From Lentilactobacillus buchneri (GTDB lineage: Bacteria; Bacillota; Bacilli; Lactobacillales; Lactobacillaceae): 64,000 nt of DNA. The translations under genes and the position numbers were made by a program. The number at the start of each line of letters is the position of its first letter. The first letter of the stretch is position 1. The notes under the pieces were generated by a model. It was not told the DNA's origin, made no database searches, and was given only the letters and a program-made list of their open reading frames with translations. Positions 9,154-16,397 of the stretch are shown piece after piece. The DNA lies in the NCBI RefSeq assembly GCF_018314255.1, contig NZ_CP073066.1:992001-1056000 (forward strand), written 5' to 3'.

Positions 9154-9235
9154 CACTTCCCTACGCTGGCGCAAACCAGATCAGGTTCGAAGGGTCCGAA
9201 GATGTTCCGTCTCAGCCGATTGGCTCTCCTAATGT
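9154..9235 (-). promoter_or_regulatory. TPP (THI-box) riboswitch aptamer
   Basis: Reading the complement, the conserved GGCTGAGA and ACCTGATCTGG...CCAGCGTAGGGAAG elements are present in the right order and spacing for a thiamine-pyrophosphate aptamer. It lies directly before the sequestering hairpin and thiW, so high TPP should turn uptake off. Confidence 0.95.
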
Positions 9236-9306
9236 TATCTGATATTTAATTTCGACACTTCATTAAGTATAACCGAAAACAGAATGCTTGTCGGTCATTT
9301 AGCCCC

Positions 9307-10179
9307 TTAATTCTTCGACCGTTGTAAGCCGGCCTGATGAACGGCTTCGATCACTGGGGTAATCGGCATTCGCTGTCCTGTCCACTCCAAAAAGGAACCG
9401 GCGGCTTGATTCACCAGCATCCCAATCCCATTATATGTACGACTCCCGCGTTGCTTGGCTGCATGGATGAACGGCGTTTCGAGTGGAAAGTAAATGGCGT
9501 CGGACACAATGTGTTGCGGTGTCAAATGGTTCATCACGGACTGACTAACTGGCAGCGATTGATCGCCGGCCATCCCAACGTTGGTCGCATTGGCAATAAT
9601 TTGGCTTTCATCAAACGCTTCGGCAATCAGCCCTTCATCCTCATAAGGCAGGACAGTGACGACATCCGACCACCCTTCCAACTGTTCTTTTCTGGCTTCA
9701 AAAAGATCGTTGGTCCGTTTAAATACATAAACTTGCTTCGCCCCTGCGTCGACGGCAGCGGAAATAATCGCCCGCCCGGCACCACCGGCACCTAAAACGG
9801 TCACGACCTTTTCATCGATGGTCATATCATCCTGCTTGAGAGCATCTACCCAGCCTTGCCCATCGGTACTGTCACCAATCAGTCGACCATCGCGGTTAAT
9901 GACCGTATTAACGGCAGATAGGCGCTCAGCTCGTGGGGTAATTTCGTCAAGCAATGGCAAAACGTCGGTCTTCAGCGGCATTGATAAATTAAAACCGCCA
10001 ATGTGCATCGCCCGCATCGCCGCCAAGCTGTCGGCGAGCCCGGCAGACGTCACGTCAAAGGCCAAATAGATCCCGTTGATCCCTGTCACTTGGAAGCTGG
10101 TATTGTGAATCAACGGCGACAAGCTGTGAGCAGCCGGATGGGCTAATAAGCCAAATAATTTTGTGTGTCCATCGATCAT
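9307..10179 (-). CDS. aroE: Shikimate dehydrogenase
   Basis: The 290-residue enzyme reduces 3-dehydroshikimate to shikimate with NADPH. The substrate-binding SLSPLIHN and the lysine of LSMPLKTDV are near the N-terminus. The Rossmann motif VLGAGGAGRAI is near residue 128, and IVSDAIYFPLETPF lies in the C-terminal part. ATG at 10179 follows GGGAGGA; a TTG at 10194 lies inside the ribosome site and is rejected. It begins one base after the aroK stop and is the last gene of the six-gene aromatic operon. Confidence 0.95.
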   Translation of the reverse strand: MIDGHTKLFGLLAHPAAHSLSPLIHNTSFQVTGINGIYLAFDVTSAGLADSLAAMRAMHIGGFNLSMPLKTDVLPLLDEITPRAERLSAVNTVINRDGRLIGDSTDGQGWVDALKQDDMTIDEKVVTVLGAGGAGRAIISAAVDAGAKQVYVFKRTNDLFEARKEQLEGWSDVVTVLPYEDEGLIAEAFDESQIIANATNVGMAGDQSLPVSQSVMNHLTPQHIVSDAIYFPLETPFIHAAKQRGSRTYNGIGMLVNQAAGSFLEWTGQRMPITPVIEAVHQAGLQRSKN

Positions 10180-10180
10180 T

Positions 10181-10702
10181 TTAATTCCTCCCAAACGACA
10201 TCTTCAAAATGCCCTCTTGGTTAATGACGTCAACGACTTCAAGGGGCGCCAAATCATCGGTGGCGATTCGAAAATCACTCACCTGTTGGTATAAAGTGTC
10301 CCGTTGACCTTTCAAATCCACCAGTCCATCCAGCCCGAGCTGTTGAGCTAACGGCCGGTCGGTATCATTCTTCAATCGGTCAATGATTGTTTCCGGCATC
10401 ACATCAAGAAGCACGACTGGGACATCACTGGCCTTTAACAACTCAAAGTTGGCAGCTTGAATCGGCGTGCCGCCACCAGTTCCCAAGATCCCATCATCTG
10501 CCAAAGACGCTTTCAAAGCATCATGTTCCAGCTGCCGAAATGCCGGCTCACCGTCATCAGCAAAAATCTGTTTAATTGACTTGCCGGCCGTTTCCACGAT
10601 GACATCGTCCAGATCGTGATATGGCAAGCCGAGTTTCTGTGCCAATAAGTTGCCGACGGTGGTTTTGCCGCTTCCCATAAATCCAACCAATATGAGTTTC
10701 AT
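10181..10702 (-). CDS. aroK: Shikimate kinase
   Basis: A 173-residue P-loop kinase that makes shikimate 3-phosphate. It has Walker A GFMGSGKTT at residues 7-15, the shikimate-binding HDLDD near residue 30, GTGGGTP near 76-82 and the lid arginine region NDTDRPLAQ. Length is typical (165-180). It sits 11 bp after tyrA and is nearly fused with aroE. The step order kinase-dehydrogenase within the operon is usual for Lactobacillales. Confidence 0.95.
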   Translation of the reverse strand: MKLILVGFMGSGKTTVGNLLAQKLGLPYHDLDDVIVETAGKSIKQIFADDGEPAFRQLEHDALKASLADDGILGTGGGTPIQAANFELLKASDVPVVLLDVMPETIIDRLKNDTDRPLAQQLGLDGLVDLKGQRDTLYQQVSDFRIATDDLAPLEVVDVINQEGILKMSFGRN

Positions 10703-10713
10703 AGGCTTTCTCC

Positions 10714-11565
10714 TTAATCGTCCAAGGACTTTCTAATTTTTTGTGCTTTGGCGAAAGCGGCATAAATCGCAGCTTCGTCTTGGTCTTGAATGGCTTGTTC
10801 AAAATGACTTAATGCGGTTTGAAAAGTGGCCAATTCCTGCGCAATTACTTGGGAATTGCTCATCATAATCGCCGTCCACATTTTTGGATCCGACGCAGCA
10901 ATTCGGGTCGTACTCTTGAAGCCGCCGGCAGCCGCTTTTAAGCCCACTGGATCATGGGCCAAGCCGTCCGCGACGCTGTTAACCAGGGTTGCCGCAACCA
11001 CATGAGGCAGATGGCTCAGTTCGCTAACCAGTTTGTCATGGGTTTCCGCTGTTATCTCCGTCCAATCAACATTTGCCGAATCCAGCAGCTGTTCAAAGTC
11101 GCGAAGTTGCTGTTTGGTTTGTGAACCGGTTACCAGGAAGTATTTTGAACCGTTAAATAAATCAGTTGAGCCATTCCGGCTACCGGTCAAATGTGAACCA
11201 GCCATGGGATGGCCACCGAGAAAAGCAACTCCCTTATGTGTCAGGCGCTTGGCTTCTGTCATAATCGACTGCTTGGTACTGCCGACATCTGTCACCAAGA
11301 CCTGCTCCTTTAATTTTAATTGGGCCAACTCATCAATCTGCCTCAAAATAACCGATACCGGACCCGCTAGAATAATCAAGTCTGCTTGTGGGGCTGCCTG
11401 AGCGAAGTCAGCCCGCTGATCGATTATTTGATGATCCAACAAAAACTGGGCGGAATTGTCATCCGGGTCACTGCCGATGATCTCAACAGTTGCATCCCCA
11501 GCCTTGATAATTCGGGCAATTGAGCTGCCAATCAGCCCCAGCCCACTAATCAAAACTGTTGTCAT
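10714..11565 (-). CDS. tyrA: Prephenate dehydrogenase
   Basis: A 283-residue NAD-dependent enzyme that converts prephenate to 4-hydroxyphenylpyruvate, the tyrosine branch. The NAD fold begins LISGLGLIGSSIARII. The conserved GGHPMAGS lies near residue 115, and TSHLPH-like LSHLPHVVAATLVN follows. No ACT domain is present, consistent with length. The reading frame opens at GTG 11571, but ATG at 11565 lies a better distance from AGGTGA, so I use it. It abuts aroA. Confidence 0.94.
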   Translation of the reverse strand: MTTVLISGLGLIGSSIARIIKAGDATVEIIGSDPDDNSAQFLLDHQIIDQRADFAQAAPQADLIILAGPVSVILRQIDELAQLKLKEQVLVTDVGSTKQSIMTEAKRLTHKGVAFLGGHPMAGSHLTGSRNGSTDLFNGSKYFLVTGSQTKQQLRDFEQLLDSANVDWTEITAETHDKLVSELSHLPHVVAATLVNSVADGLAHDPVGLKAAAGGFKSTTRIAASDPKMWTAIMMSNSQVIAQELATFQTALSHFEQAIQDQDEAAIYAAFAKAQKIRKSLDD

Positions 11566-11571
11566 CAGCAC

Positions 11572-12888
11572 TCACCTCGCAATTAAAGTTGCCAAATCGT
11601 CAAAGAACTCCGGATAAGAAATGTTAATGCTGTCTGCACCGGTGAGAGTTAACGGCTGATCAACCAACAGCGCTGCCACTGCCATCACCATGCCAATCCG
11701 GTGATCCCCATGACTGTCTAATTTCGAATCCAAAACCTGCCATGGTTTTCTGCCGTCAATGATGAAGCCGTCATCGAGTTCTTGAATATCAATTCCCAGC
11801 TTCCGGAATTCAGTGACGATGGCTGAAATCCGGTCGGTTTCTTTGACCCGCAGCTCCCCGGCACCAGTAATTTTACTGATCCCGTTGGCCTTGGCTGCCA
11901 GTAACGCGACTAATGGCAACTCATCAATGACTGCTGGAATTTCATCCGCCCCAATTTCGATTGGTTTTAACTCGGCAGCTTCCACCGTCAAATCCGCTGT
12001 CGGTTCGCCCGTACTTTGTTCGTTTGATAGGCTGATCCTGCCGCCCATTCGCTTCAAAATCGAATATAGACCGGTTCTGGTGTCGTTCATGCCAACATTT
12101 CTCAAGGTGACTTTGGAACCTGGCACTAAGCTGGCGGCAACCATGAAGAACGCTGCCGACGACATGTCACCAGGAACATTCAGGGTAATCCCTTTCATGT
12201 GGGGTTCAGGATGGACGGTAATCGTCACGTCATCCGATTCAGTTTCAATCTCAGCCCCAAATGCCCGCAGCATCTTTTCCGTGTGATTTCTGGTCGGCTG
12301 CTTCTCAACCAGAATCGAGACCCCATCGGCTTGCAAAGCCGCCAAAATGAGGGCACTTTTGACCTGGGCACTGGCCACTTTCAGATGATAGTCGACACCG
12401 TGTAATTGTTCCCCGTTAATCACAGCAGGAAGATGGCCATCGGTCACTTCGATGTTGGCACCCATCTCTGCCAAAGGTTCACTCACCCGTCGCATCGGCC
12501 GCTTGGATAACGAAGCGTCACCGGTTAATTCACTTGGAAAGTTTTGACCGGCAAGCAGCCCCATGATCAACCGAGTGGTGGTACCGGAATTGCCCATATC
12601 AAGTGGTTGTTCCGCCTGGTGGAGTCCGTGGAGACCAACGCCTTGAATCGTGACTGTGTCCCCATCTCGGGTGATCGGCACACCAAGTTGTTGAAACGCC
12701 TTAAGCGTGGAGAGGCAGTCTTCTGCGGTTAGAAAGTGGTGCAAAATCGTTGTCCCTTCACTAATGGCGCCAAACATGATGCCTCGATGGGAAATACTCT
12801 TGTCGCCGGGAACGGCCAATTCACCGTGAAGGCCGTTTTGGAGACTTCCTTGGAGCTGTTTAGTTGATTGCGTTTTAACTTTTTCCAT
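11572..12888 (-). CDS. aroA: 5-enolpyruvylshikimate-3-phosphate synthase
   Basis: A 438-residue EPSP synthase joining shikimate 3-phosphate and phosphoenolpyruvate. It shows GDKSISHRGIMFGA near residue 28, MGNSGTTTRLIMGLLAG near residue 97 and the C-terminal RVKETDRISAIVTE and HGDHRIGM. It is of the bacterial two-domain inverted alpha/beta barrel type and full length. ATG follows TAGGAGG. It lies nine bases after aroC. Confidence 0.96.
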   Translation of the reverse strand: MEKVKTQSTKQLQGSLQNGLHGELAVPGDKSISHRGIMFGAISEGTTILHHFLTAEDCLSTLKAFQQLGVPITRDGDTVTIQGVGLHGLHQAEQPLDMGNSGTTTRLIMGLLAGQNFPSELTGDASLSKRPMRRVSEPLAEMGANIEVTDGHLPAVINGEQLHGVDYHLKVASAQVKSALILAALQADGVSILVEKQPTRNHTEKMLRAFGAEIETESDDVTITVHPEPHMKGITLNVPGDMSSAAFFMVAASLVPGSKVTLRNVGMNDTRTGLYSILKRMGGRISLSNEQSTGEPTADLTVEAAELKPIEIGADEIPAVIDELPLVALLAAKANGISKITGAGELRVKETDRISAIVTEFRKLGIDIQELDDGFIIDGRKPWQVLDSKLDSHGDHRIGMVMAVAALLVDQPLTLTGADSINISYPEFFDDLATLIAR

Positions 12889-12897
12889 AGAAACCTC

Positions 12898-14067
12898 CTA
12901 GAATTTTTTCAGTTCATCGCGATATTGGTCAAGCTGTTCTTGTAGTCGTTGTAAATTGTCACCATCAAACTTGTCGGTGAGTGCCTTGGCCAACTCAATG
13001 GCAACCACACTTTCGATGACGATTGATGCTGGAACAATTGCCGTTGTGTCCGATCGCTCCACATTGGCTTTCTTAACCTCTTTGGTCTGGATGTCAACAC
13101 TTTGCAATGGTTTGTACAAAGTTGGGATTGGCTTCATTGCCGCTTTAACGATAATTGGCATTCCGTTAGTCATCCCGCCTTCAAAGCCACCGAGATGATC
13201 GGTATTCCTGAAGAATCCTTGGTCCTGATTCCAATCAATTTCATCCATCACTTGACTGCCGAAGCTGGTTGCAGCTTTGAAACCATCGCCGATTTCAACG
13301 CCTTTCATGGCATTGACGCCCATCACGGCAGCAGCCAACTTGCCATCCAATTTGGTATCCCAGCTGATGTAACTGCCCAGTCCAGCCGGCACGTTGGTGG
13401 CAACCACGCGGATAATGCCACCCAGGGTGTCACCGTCACGTTTAGTTTGGTCAATCAGATCATGAATCGGGCTAACCTTGGACTGGTCAATGATTCGCAA
13501 GTCGTTTTGACTAATTTCTGCTTCAATTTTAGCCACATTAAGTTCAGGATTTTCATCGGTGGAAATTTGGCCAATCTGTTCAACATAACCAACAATATTA
13601 ATGCCCAACTGTTGTAAAAGTTGCTTGCAAACAGCACCGATTGCCACCCGGATTGCCGTTTCCCGAGCTGACGAGCGCTCCAAGACGTTTCGCAGATCCT
13701 CATGCCGATATTTCATCCCGCCAACCAAATCAGCGTGGCCTGGCCGAGGACGTTCAACCTTTCTTAAGGTGTTCTCGGGCGTTTCGGGACTAATTGGATC
13801 CATGATTTGACTCCAATGGGCATGGTCGCGATTGTTGACTACTAGTGCAATCGGCGAACCAAGGGTAATCCCGTGGCGAACCCCGCCGGTAATGGTGACT
13901 TCATCATGTTCAATTTTTTGGCGATTGCCGCGACCGTAGCCGCCTTGGCGTTTCTTGAGTTGGTCGTTGATCGCACCAACGTCCAAATGCAGCCCCGAAG
14001 GAATGCCTTCAATGATACCGGTCAATTGTGGGCCGTGAGATTCTCCAGCTGTTAAGTAATTCATCAT
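12898..14067 (-). CDS. aroC: Chorismate synthase
   Basis: A 389-residue FMN-dependent enzyme producing chorismate. The family signatures GESHGPQLTGIIEGIP at the N-terminus, GGYGRGNRQKIE, and RSSARETAIRVAIGAV around residue 130 are present. Its ATG overlaps the chorismate mutase stop codon (ATGA), which suggests translational coupling. An AAAGGAGA site lies inside the mutase 3' end. Length is usual for Gram-positive AroC. Confidence 0.97.
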   Translation of the reverse strand: MMNYLTAGESHGPQLTGIIEGIPSGLHLDVGAINDQLKKRQGGYGRGNRQKIEHDEVTITGGVRHGITLGSPIALVVNNRDHAHWSQIMDPISPETPENTLRKVERPRPGHADLVGGMKYRHEDLRNVLERSSARETAIRVAIGAVCKQLLQQLGINIVGYVEQIGQISTDENPELNVAKIEAEISQNDLRIIDQSKVSPIHDLIDQTKRDGDTLGGIIRVVATNVPAGLGSYISWDTKLDGKLAAAVMGVNAMKGVEIGDGFKAATSFGSQVMDEIDWNQDQGFFRNTDHLGGFEGGMTNGMPIIVKAAMKPIPTLYKPLQSVDIQTKEVKKANVERSDTTAIVPASIVIESVVAIELAKALTDKFDGDNLQRLQEQLDQYRDELKKF

Positions 14068-14384
14068 TTAGTCTCCTTTTGCATTAATTCATGTTGGTAA
14101 TCACGTGAGTTTTTCAAAATTTCTTGGAATATCTTTTGCAGATACTTGCGGGTGCCAGGATCCGAATCCAGCTGTGCAACCTGATTGAGGACCTCTCTTT
14201 CACGGTCGCCATCGAGCACTGGCAGTTGGGAATTTTCCTTGATCTGTCCAATCAACGCCGACGTTTGGAATCGCTGCTTCAGCAGGTCAACAATGCCTTG
14301 ATCTAATTGGTTGATTTGCTCGCGGGCAGCTTGAATTGCCTGGTTGTCACTCTCAGTTGCTGTTTCAATTTTATTTGTCATCAT
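14064..14384 (-). CDS. Chorismate mutase, AroQ type
   Basis: A 106-residue, all-helical mutase that turns chorismate into prephenate. The AroQ pattern is clear: REQINQLDQGIVDLLKQRF, then IGQIKENSQLPVLDGDRE and KIFQEILKNSRDYQHE. It stands alone, without fused DAHP synthase or prephenate dehydratase. ATG 14384 (or 14381) follows AGGGG; an earlier GTG at 14390 overlaps that site. It is the first gene after the aromatic leader RNA, and its terminator hairpin ends about 20 bp upstream. Confidence 0.92.
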   Translation of the reverse strand: MMTNKIETATESDNQAIQAAREQINQLDQGIVDLLKQRFQTSALIGQIKENSQLPVLDGDREREVLNQVAQLDSDPGTRKYLQKIFQEILKNSRDYQHELMQKETK

Positions 14385-14404
14385 TAACACCCCTAATTGC
14401 CATT

Positions 14405-14439
14405 AAAAAAACCAGCTAGATATGGTATCCAGCTGGTTT
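14405..14439 (-). terminator. Attenuator terminator of the aromatic operon
   Basis: On the complement, ACCAGCTGGATACCATATCTAGCTGGT forms a stem followed by seven T. It lies between the leader peptide region and chorismate mutase. A GGCTGG segment about 40 bases upstream could pair with its 5' arm and act as antiterminator. Confidence 0.85.
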
Positions 14440-14650
14440 ACTAAATTCGTAAAGAATGATAACTCACCCAGCCAGACTATTACGTCTAGTGGGCTCAACA
14501 AAGCATTGACTCTGCACCACTTGGACGCGAACGCTCAAATTTGCGCCCGCCCCGAAGCGGACACTACTTAAAGTAGGCATAGTCAAAATAATAGGCTGAA
14601 GTTTCAGTGAATTGCTTTGTCATGGTTATCAATTCCTCTCGTAAAAGTTG
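14440..14650 (-). promoter_or_regulatory. Aromatic leader RNA 1 (leader-peptide attenuator of the aro operon)
   Basis: Downstream of the leader peptide stop the RNA can form three hairpins before the terminator: (A) GUGUCCGC with GCGGGCGC right at the stop codon; (C) GUGG..CAGAG with CUUUG..CCAC; (D) UAGAC with GUCUG. GGGCGC of hairpin A can instead pair with the downstream GCGUCC, giving a switch. The same architecture with different but compensating bases occurs at 23303-23515. No T-box sequence is present, so control by translation of the peptide is inferred. Confidence 0.8.
14564..14623 (-). CDS. Aromatic-rich leader peptide (19 aa)
   Basis: MTKQFTETSAYYFDYAYFK is encoded behind a GAGAGGAATT ribosome site. 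Six of the last nine residues are Tyr or Phe, clustered just before the stop, as expected of a peptide that stalls ribosomes when charged tRNA-Tyr or tRNA-Phe is scarce. It precedes chorismate mutase and prephenate dehydrogenase genes. A paralogue of identical length lies at 23431-23490. Confidence 0.82.
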   Translation of the reverse strand: MTKQFTETSAYYFDYAYFK

Positions 14651-14655
14651 TATTA

Positions 14656-14684
14656 ATTAAAACATATTAGAAATTATTCGTCAA
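14656..14684 (-). promoter_or_regulatory. Promoter of the aromatic operon
   Basis: TTGACG (14684-14679) and TTTAAT (14661-14656) are 17 bp apart. The whole stretch is almost identical to the promoter of the second leader at 23523-23551. Confidence 0.75.
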
Positions 14685-14733
14685 CCCTAATCATTCACTC
14701 ATTTGATTTTAATTCCAGAAGATGCTGCCACTT

Positions 14734-15999
14734 TTAAATAGCAGCACTGACTTTACTTGGAGCAGATTGTCGCTCAGCAGCAGTGGCAACAGCCTGTTCG
14801 TGGACACGGGTACCGTTTTGATAGACGTCTTTGTCGTGTTGAATGACACTAATATCATTAATGGGATTTTCTGCCATAGAAATAAAATCGGCGTAGTTGC
14901 CGGCAACAATTTGGCCGTACTCATCGTCAACGTGCATGGCTCTGGCACAATTGATGGTGGCCGAATCGATTGCTTGAGCAGGGGTCATGCCCGCCTTCTC
15001 AACATATAATTCCATCTCGTAGGCACTTTCATTTCTAAAGCCATTGTATGGTGTCCCGGCATCAGTGCCCATTGCGATTGGAATCCCGGACTGAACAGCT
15101 TTGGTGATGCTGGCAAAATGCTTCTTGATGTTGACAATCACCTTTTCGCGAGCCCAATCAGGAACCGTGTCTTTCCCATATTTGTAGATGGCGTACATCG
15201 CGTTCATGGTTGGAACCACCACCGTGCCGTGTTCTTTCATCATTGCGATCGTCTCATCATCGATATCAAATGCGTGCTCGACGGTATCAAACCCGGCTGC
15301 AACTGCCTCTTTAACACCCGCGTTCCCTTGGGCATGAGCTGCAGCAGTCTTCCCCTTGTGGTGGGCTTCGACCACTGCTGTTCTGGCCTCTTCAGGCGTG
15401 AACTGAATATCATCAGGCGTTTCCCCATTTTTAAGGACGCCACCAGTCACCATCATTTTAATGTTGTCGACACCATTCTTCATGGCCTGGCGAACGCCTT
15501 TACGAACCTCGTCAACGCCGTCAACTTCATAACCCCCACCGGATCCATGGCCGCCGGTAATTGAAAATGCCTTGCCGGATGTCATCACCTTTGGCCCTCT
15601 GATCCAACCTTTTTCCTGCATTTTCTTGACTTCGATATCAATGTCAAAAGCCGCACCAACATTTCTAATGTAAGTAATCCCGTGATCGATTGCATCGGCC
15701 ATGTTTCTCACGGCAAACATCGTATTAAATTCCCGTGAATCGGAATGGCGCTGTTCTTTGCCATCGTTCCACCAATAGGTTGGAATACTGGTGATATGGG
15801 TATGAGCGTTCATGATTCCCGGCATCACGTACCTGCCGTGCATATCGGAAACTTCATCGACAACTTGGTTTGTGGAACTGCCATTGCCAACTTCAACAAT
15901 CTTGCCGGTATCCGTATCGACGACCATGTGTTGGTTAGCGATAAAGTTCTGCTTCTCATGGTTGTAAATTGCGACATTCGTATAATTGATTTTTGTCAT
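14734..15999 (-). CDS. Metal-dependent amidohydrolase (Xaa-Pro dipeptidase/imidazolonepropionase-like)
   Basis: The 421-residue protein has the amidohydrolase TIM-barrel metal site: NAHTH near residue 66, a carboxylated-lysine candidate in NIKMMVTGG, histidines in AAAHAQG and TVEHAF, and the aspartate of GTDAGTP. An N- and C-terminal beta-sandwich region surrounds the barrel. COG1228 members hydrolyse Xaa-Pro or Xaa-Arg dipeptides and related amides, so the exact substrate is open. It lies downstream of a T-box-controlled peptide-binding protein on the same strand, which fits a peptide-breakdown role. Start ATG follows GAAAGGAAG. Confidence 0.85.
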   Translation of the reverse strand: MTKINYTNVAIYNHEKQNFIANQHMVVDTDTGKIVEVGNGSSTNQVVDEVSDMHGRYVMPGIMNAHTHITSIPTYWWNDGKEQRHSDSREFNTMFAVRNMADAIDHGITYIRNVGAAFDIDIEVKKMQEKGWIRGPKVMTSGKAFSITGGHGSGGGYEVDGVDEVRKGVRQAMKNGVDNIKMMVTGGVLKNGETPDDIQFTPEEARTAVVEAHHKGKTAAAHAQGNAGVKEAVAAGFDTVEHAFDIDDETIAMMKEHGTVVVPTMNAMYAIYKYGKDTVPDWAREKVIVNIKKHFASITKAVQSGIPIAMGTDAGTPYNGFRNESAYEMELYVEKAGMTPAQAIDSATINCARAMHVDDEYGQIVAGNYADFISMAENPINDISVIQHDKDVYQNGTRVHEQAVATAAERQSAPSKVSAAI

Positions 16000-16084
16000 A
16001 ATAAATCTTCCTTTCGATGTAAAATGCTTGGTTGCAGACTAACTGAGATGGAACATCTTTAGATTTCGTTAACTGGTATGCCAT
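15956..16084 (-). CDS. Possible 42-residue upstream ORF overlapping the amidohydrolase start
   Basis: An ATG at 16084 is preceded by a near-perfect anti-16S match, TAAGGAGGTGG. The frame begins MAYQLTKSKDVPSQLVCNQA and overlaps the first 44 bases of the amidohydrolase gene in another frame. It resembles no family I recognise. It could be a translated leader that feeds ribosomes into the downstream gene, or a small protein. Support is the ribosome site only. Confidence 0.35.
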   Translation of the reverse strand: MAYQLTKSKDVPSQLVCNQAFYIERKIYYDKNQLYECRNLQP

Positions 16085-16270
16085 GGCAACCACCTCCTTA
16101 AGTGGGATTTTCTTTTTGAATCAAAACTGAATTTACTTTTCGACAGTGTAGTTTGGTTACACAAATGGAAGTTTGCGATCAAGTGCACTGGCTTGGAACT
16201 TAGTATTCTGTCACCCAAGATTCAGATCAAAAGCACGTTTGTTAGCTTCTTGCGTGCTCCCTTCGGCTTT

Positions 16271-16397
16271 GAAAATACGCTCCGACGACCCAAGCGCTAA
16301 CTTCTAAGTGCACTTTGCTTAAAGTCCCAAACACAGGGACTTCAAGCAAAGTACCCTTAGAAACCGCGCTTCCCGGGTCTCGTCGCGCTCTATTTCC
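16271..16397. repeat. Long imperfect palindrome (about 127 bp) after oppA
   Basis: Two arms of about 60 bases are centred on AAACACA at 16329-16335. The inner 25 bp are almost perfect (CACTTTGCTTAAAGTCCC against GGGACTTCAAGCAAAGTAC); the outer parts pair with small gaps (CTTCTAAG with CTTAGAA, GACGACCC with GGGTCTCGTCG). The right arm runs into the last bases of oppA. There is no T run. It may act as a transcript-end structure or be a mobile palindromic repeat. Confidence 0.75.

Noticed and set aside
8572..9174. 200-residue form of ThiW
   Set aside because: The extra N-terminus is translated from the riboswitch expression platform; ATG 9102 has the AAAGGAGG site.
14440..14650. T-box riboswitch for the aro operon
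   Set aside because: No GGTGGNACCGCG core or Stem I was found; an aromatic leader peptide explains the region better.
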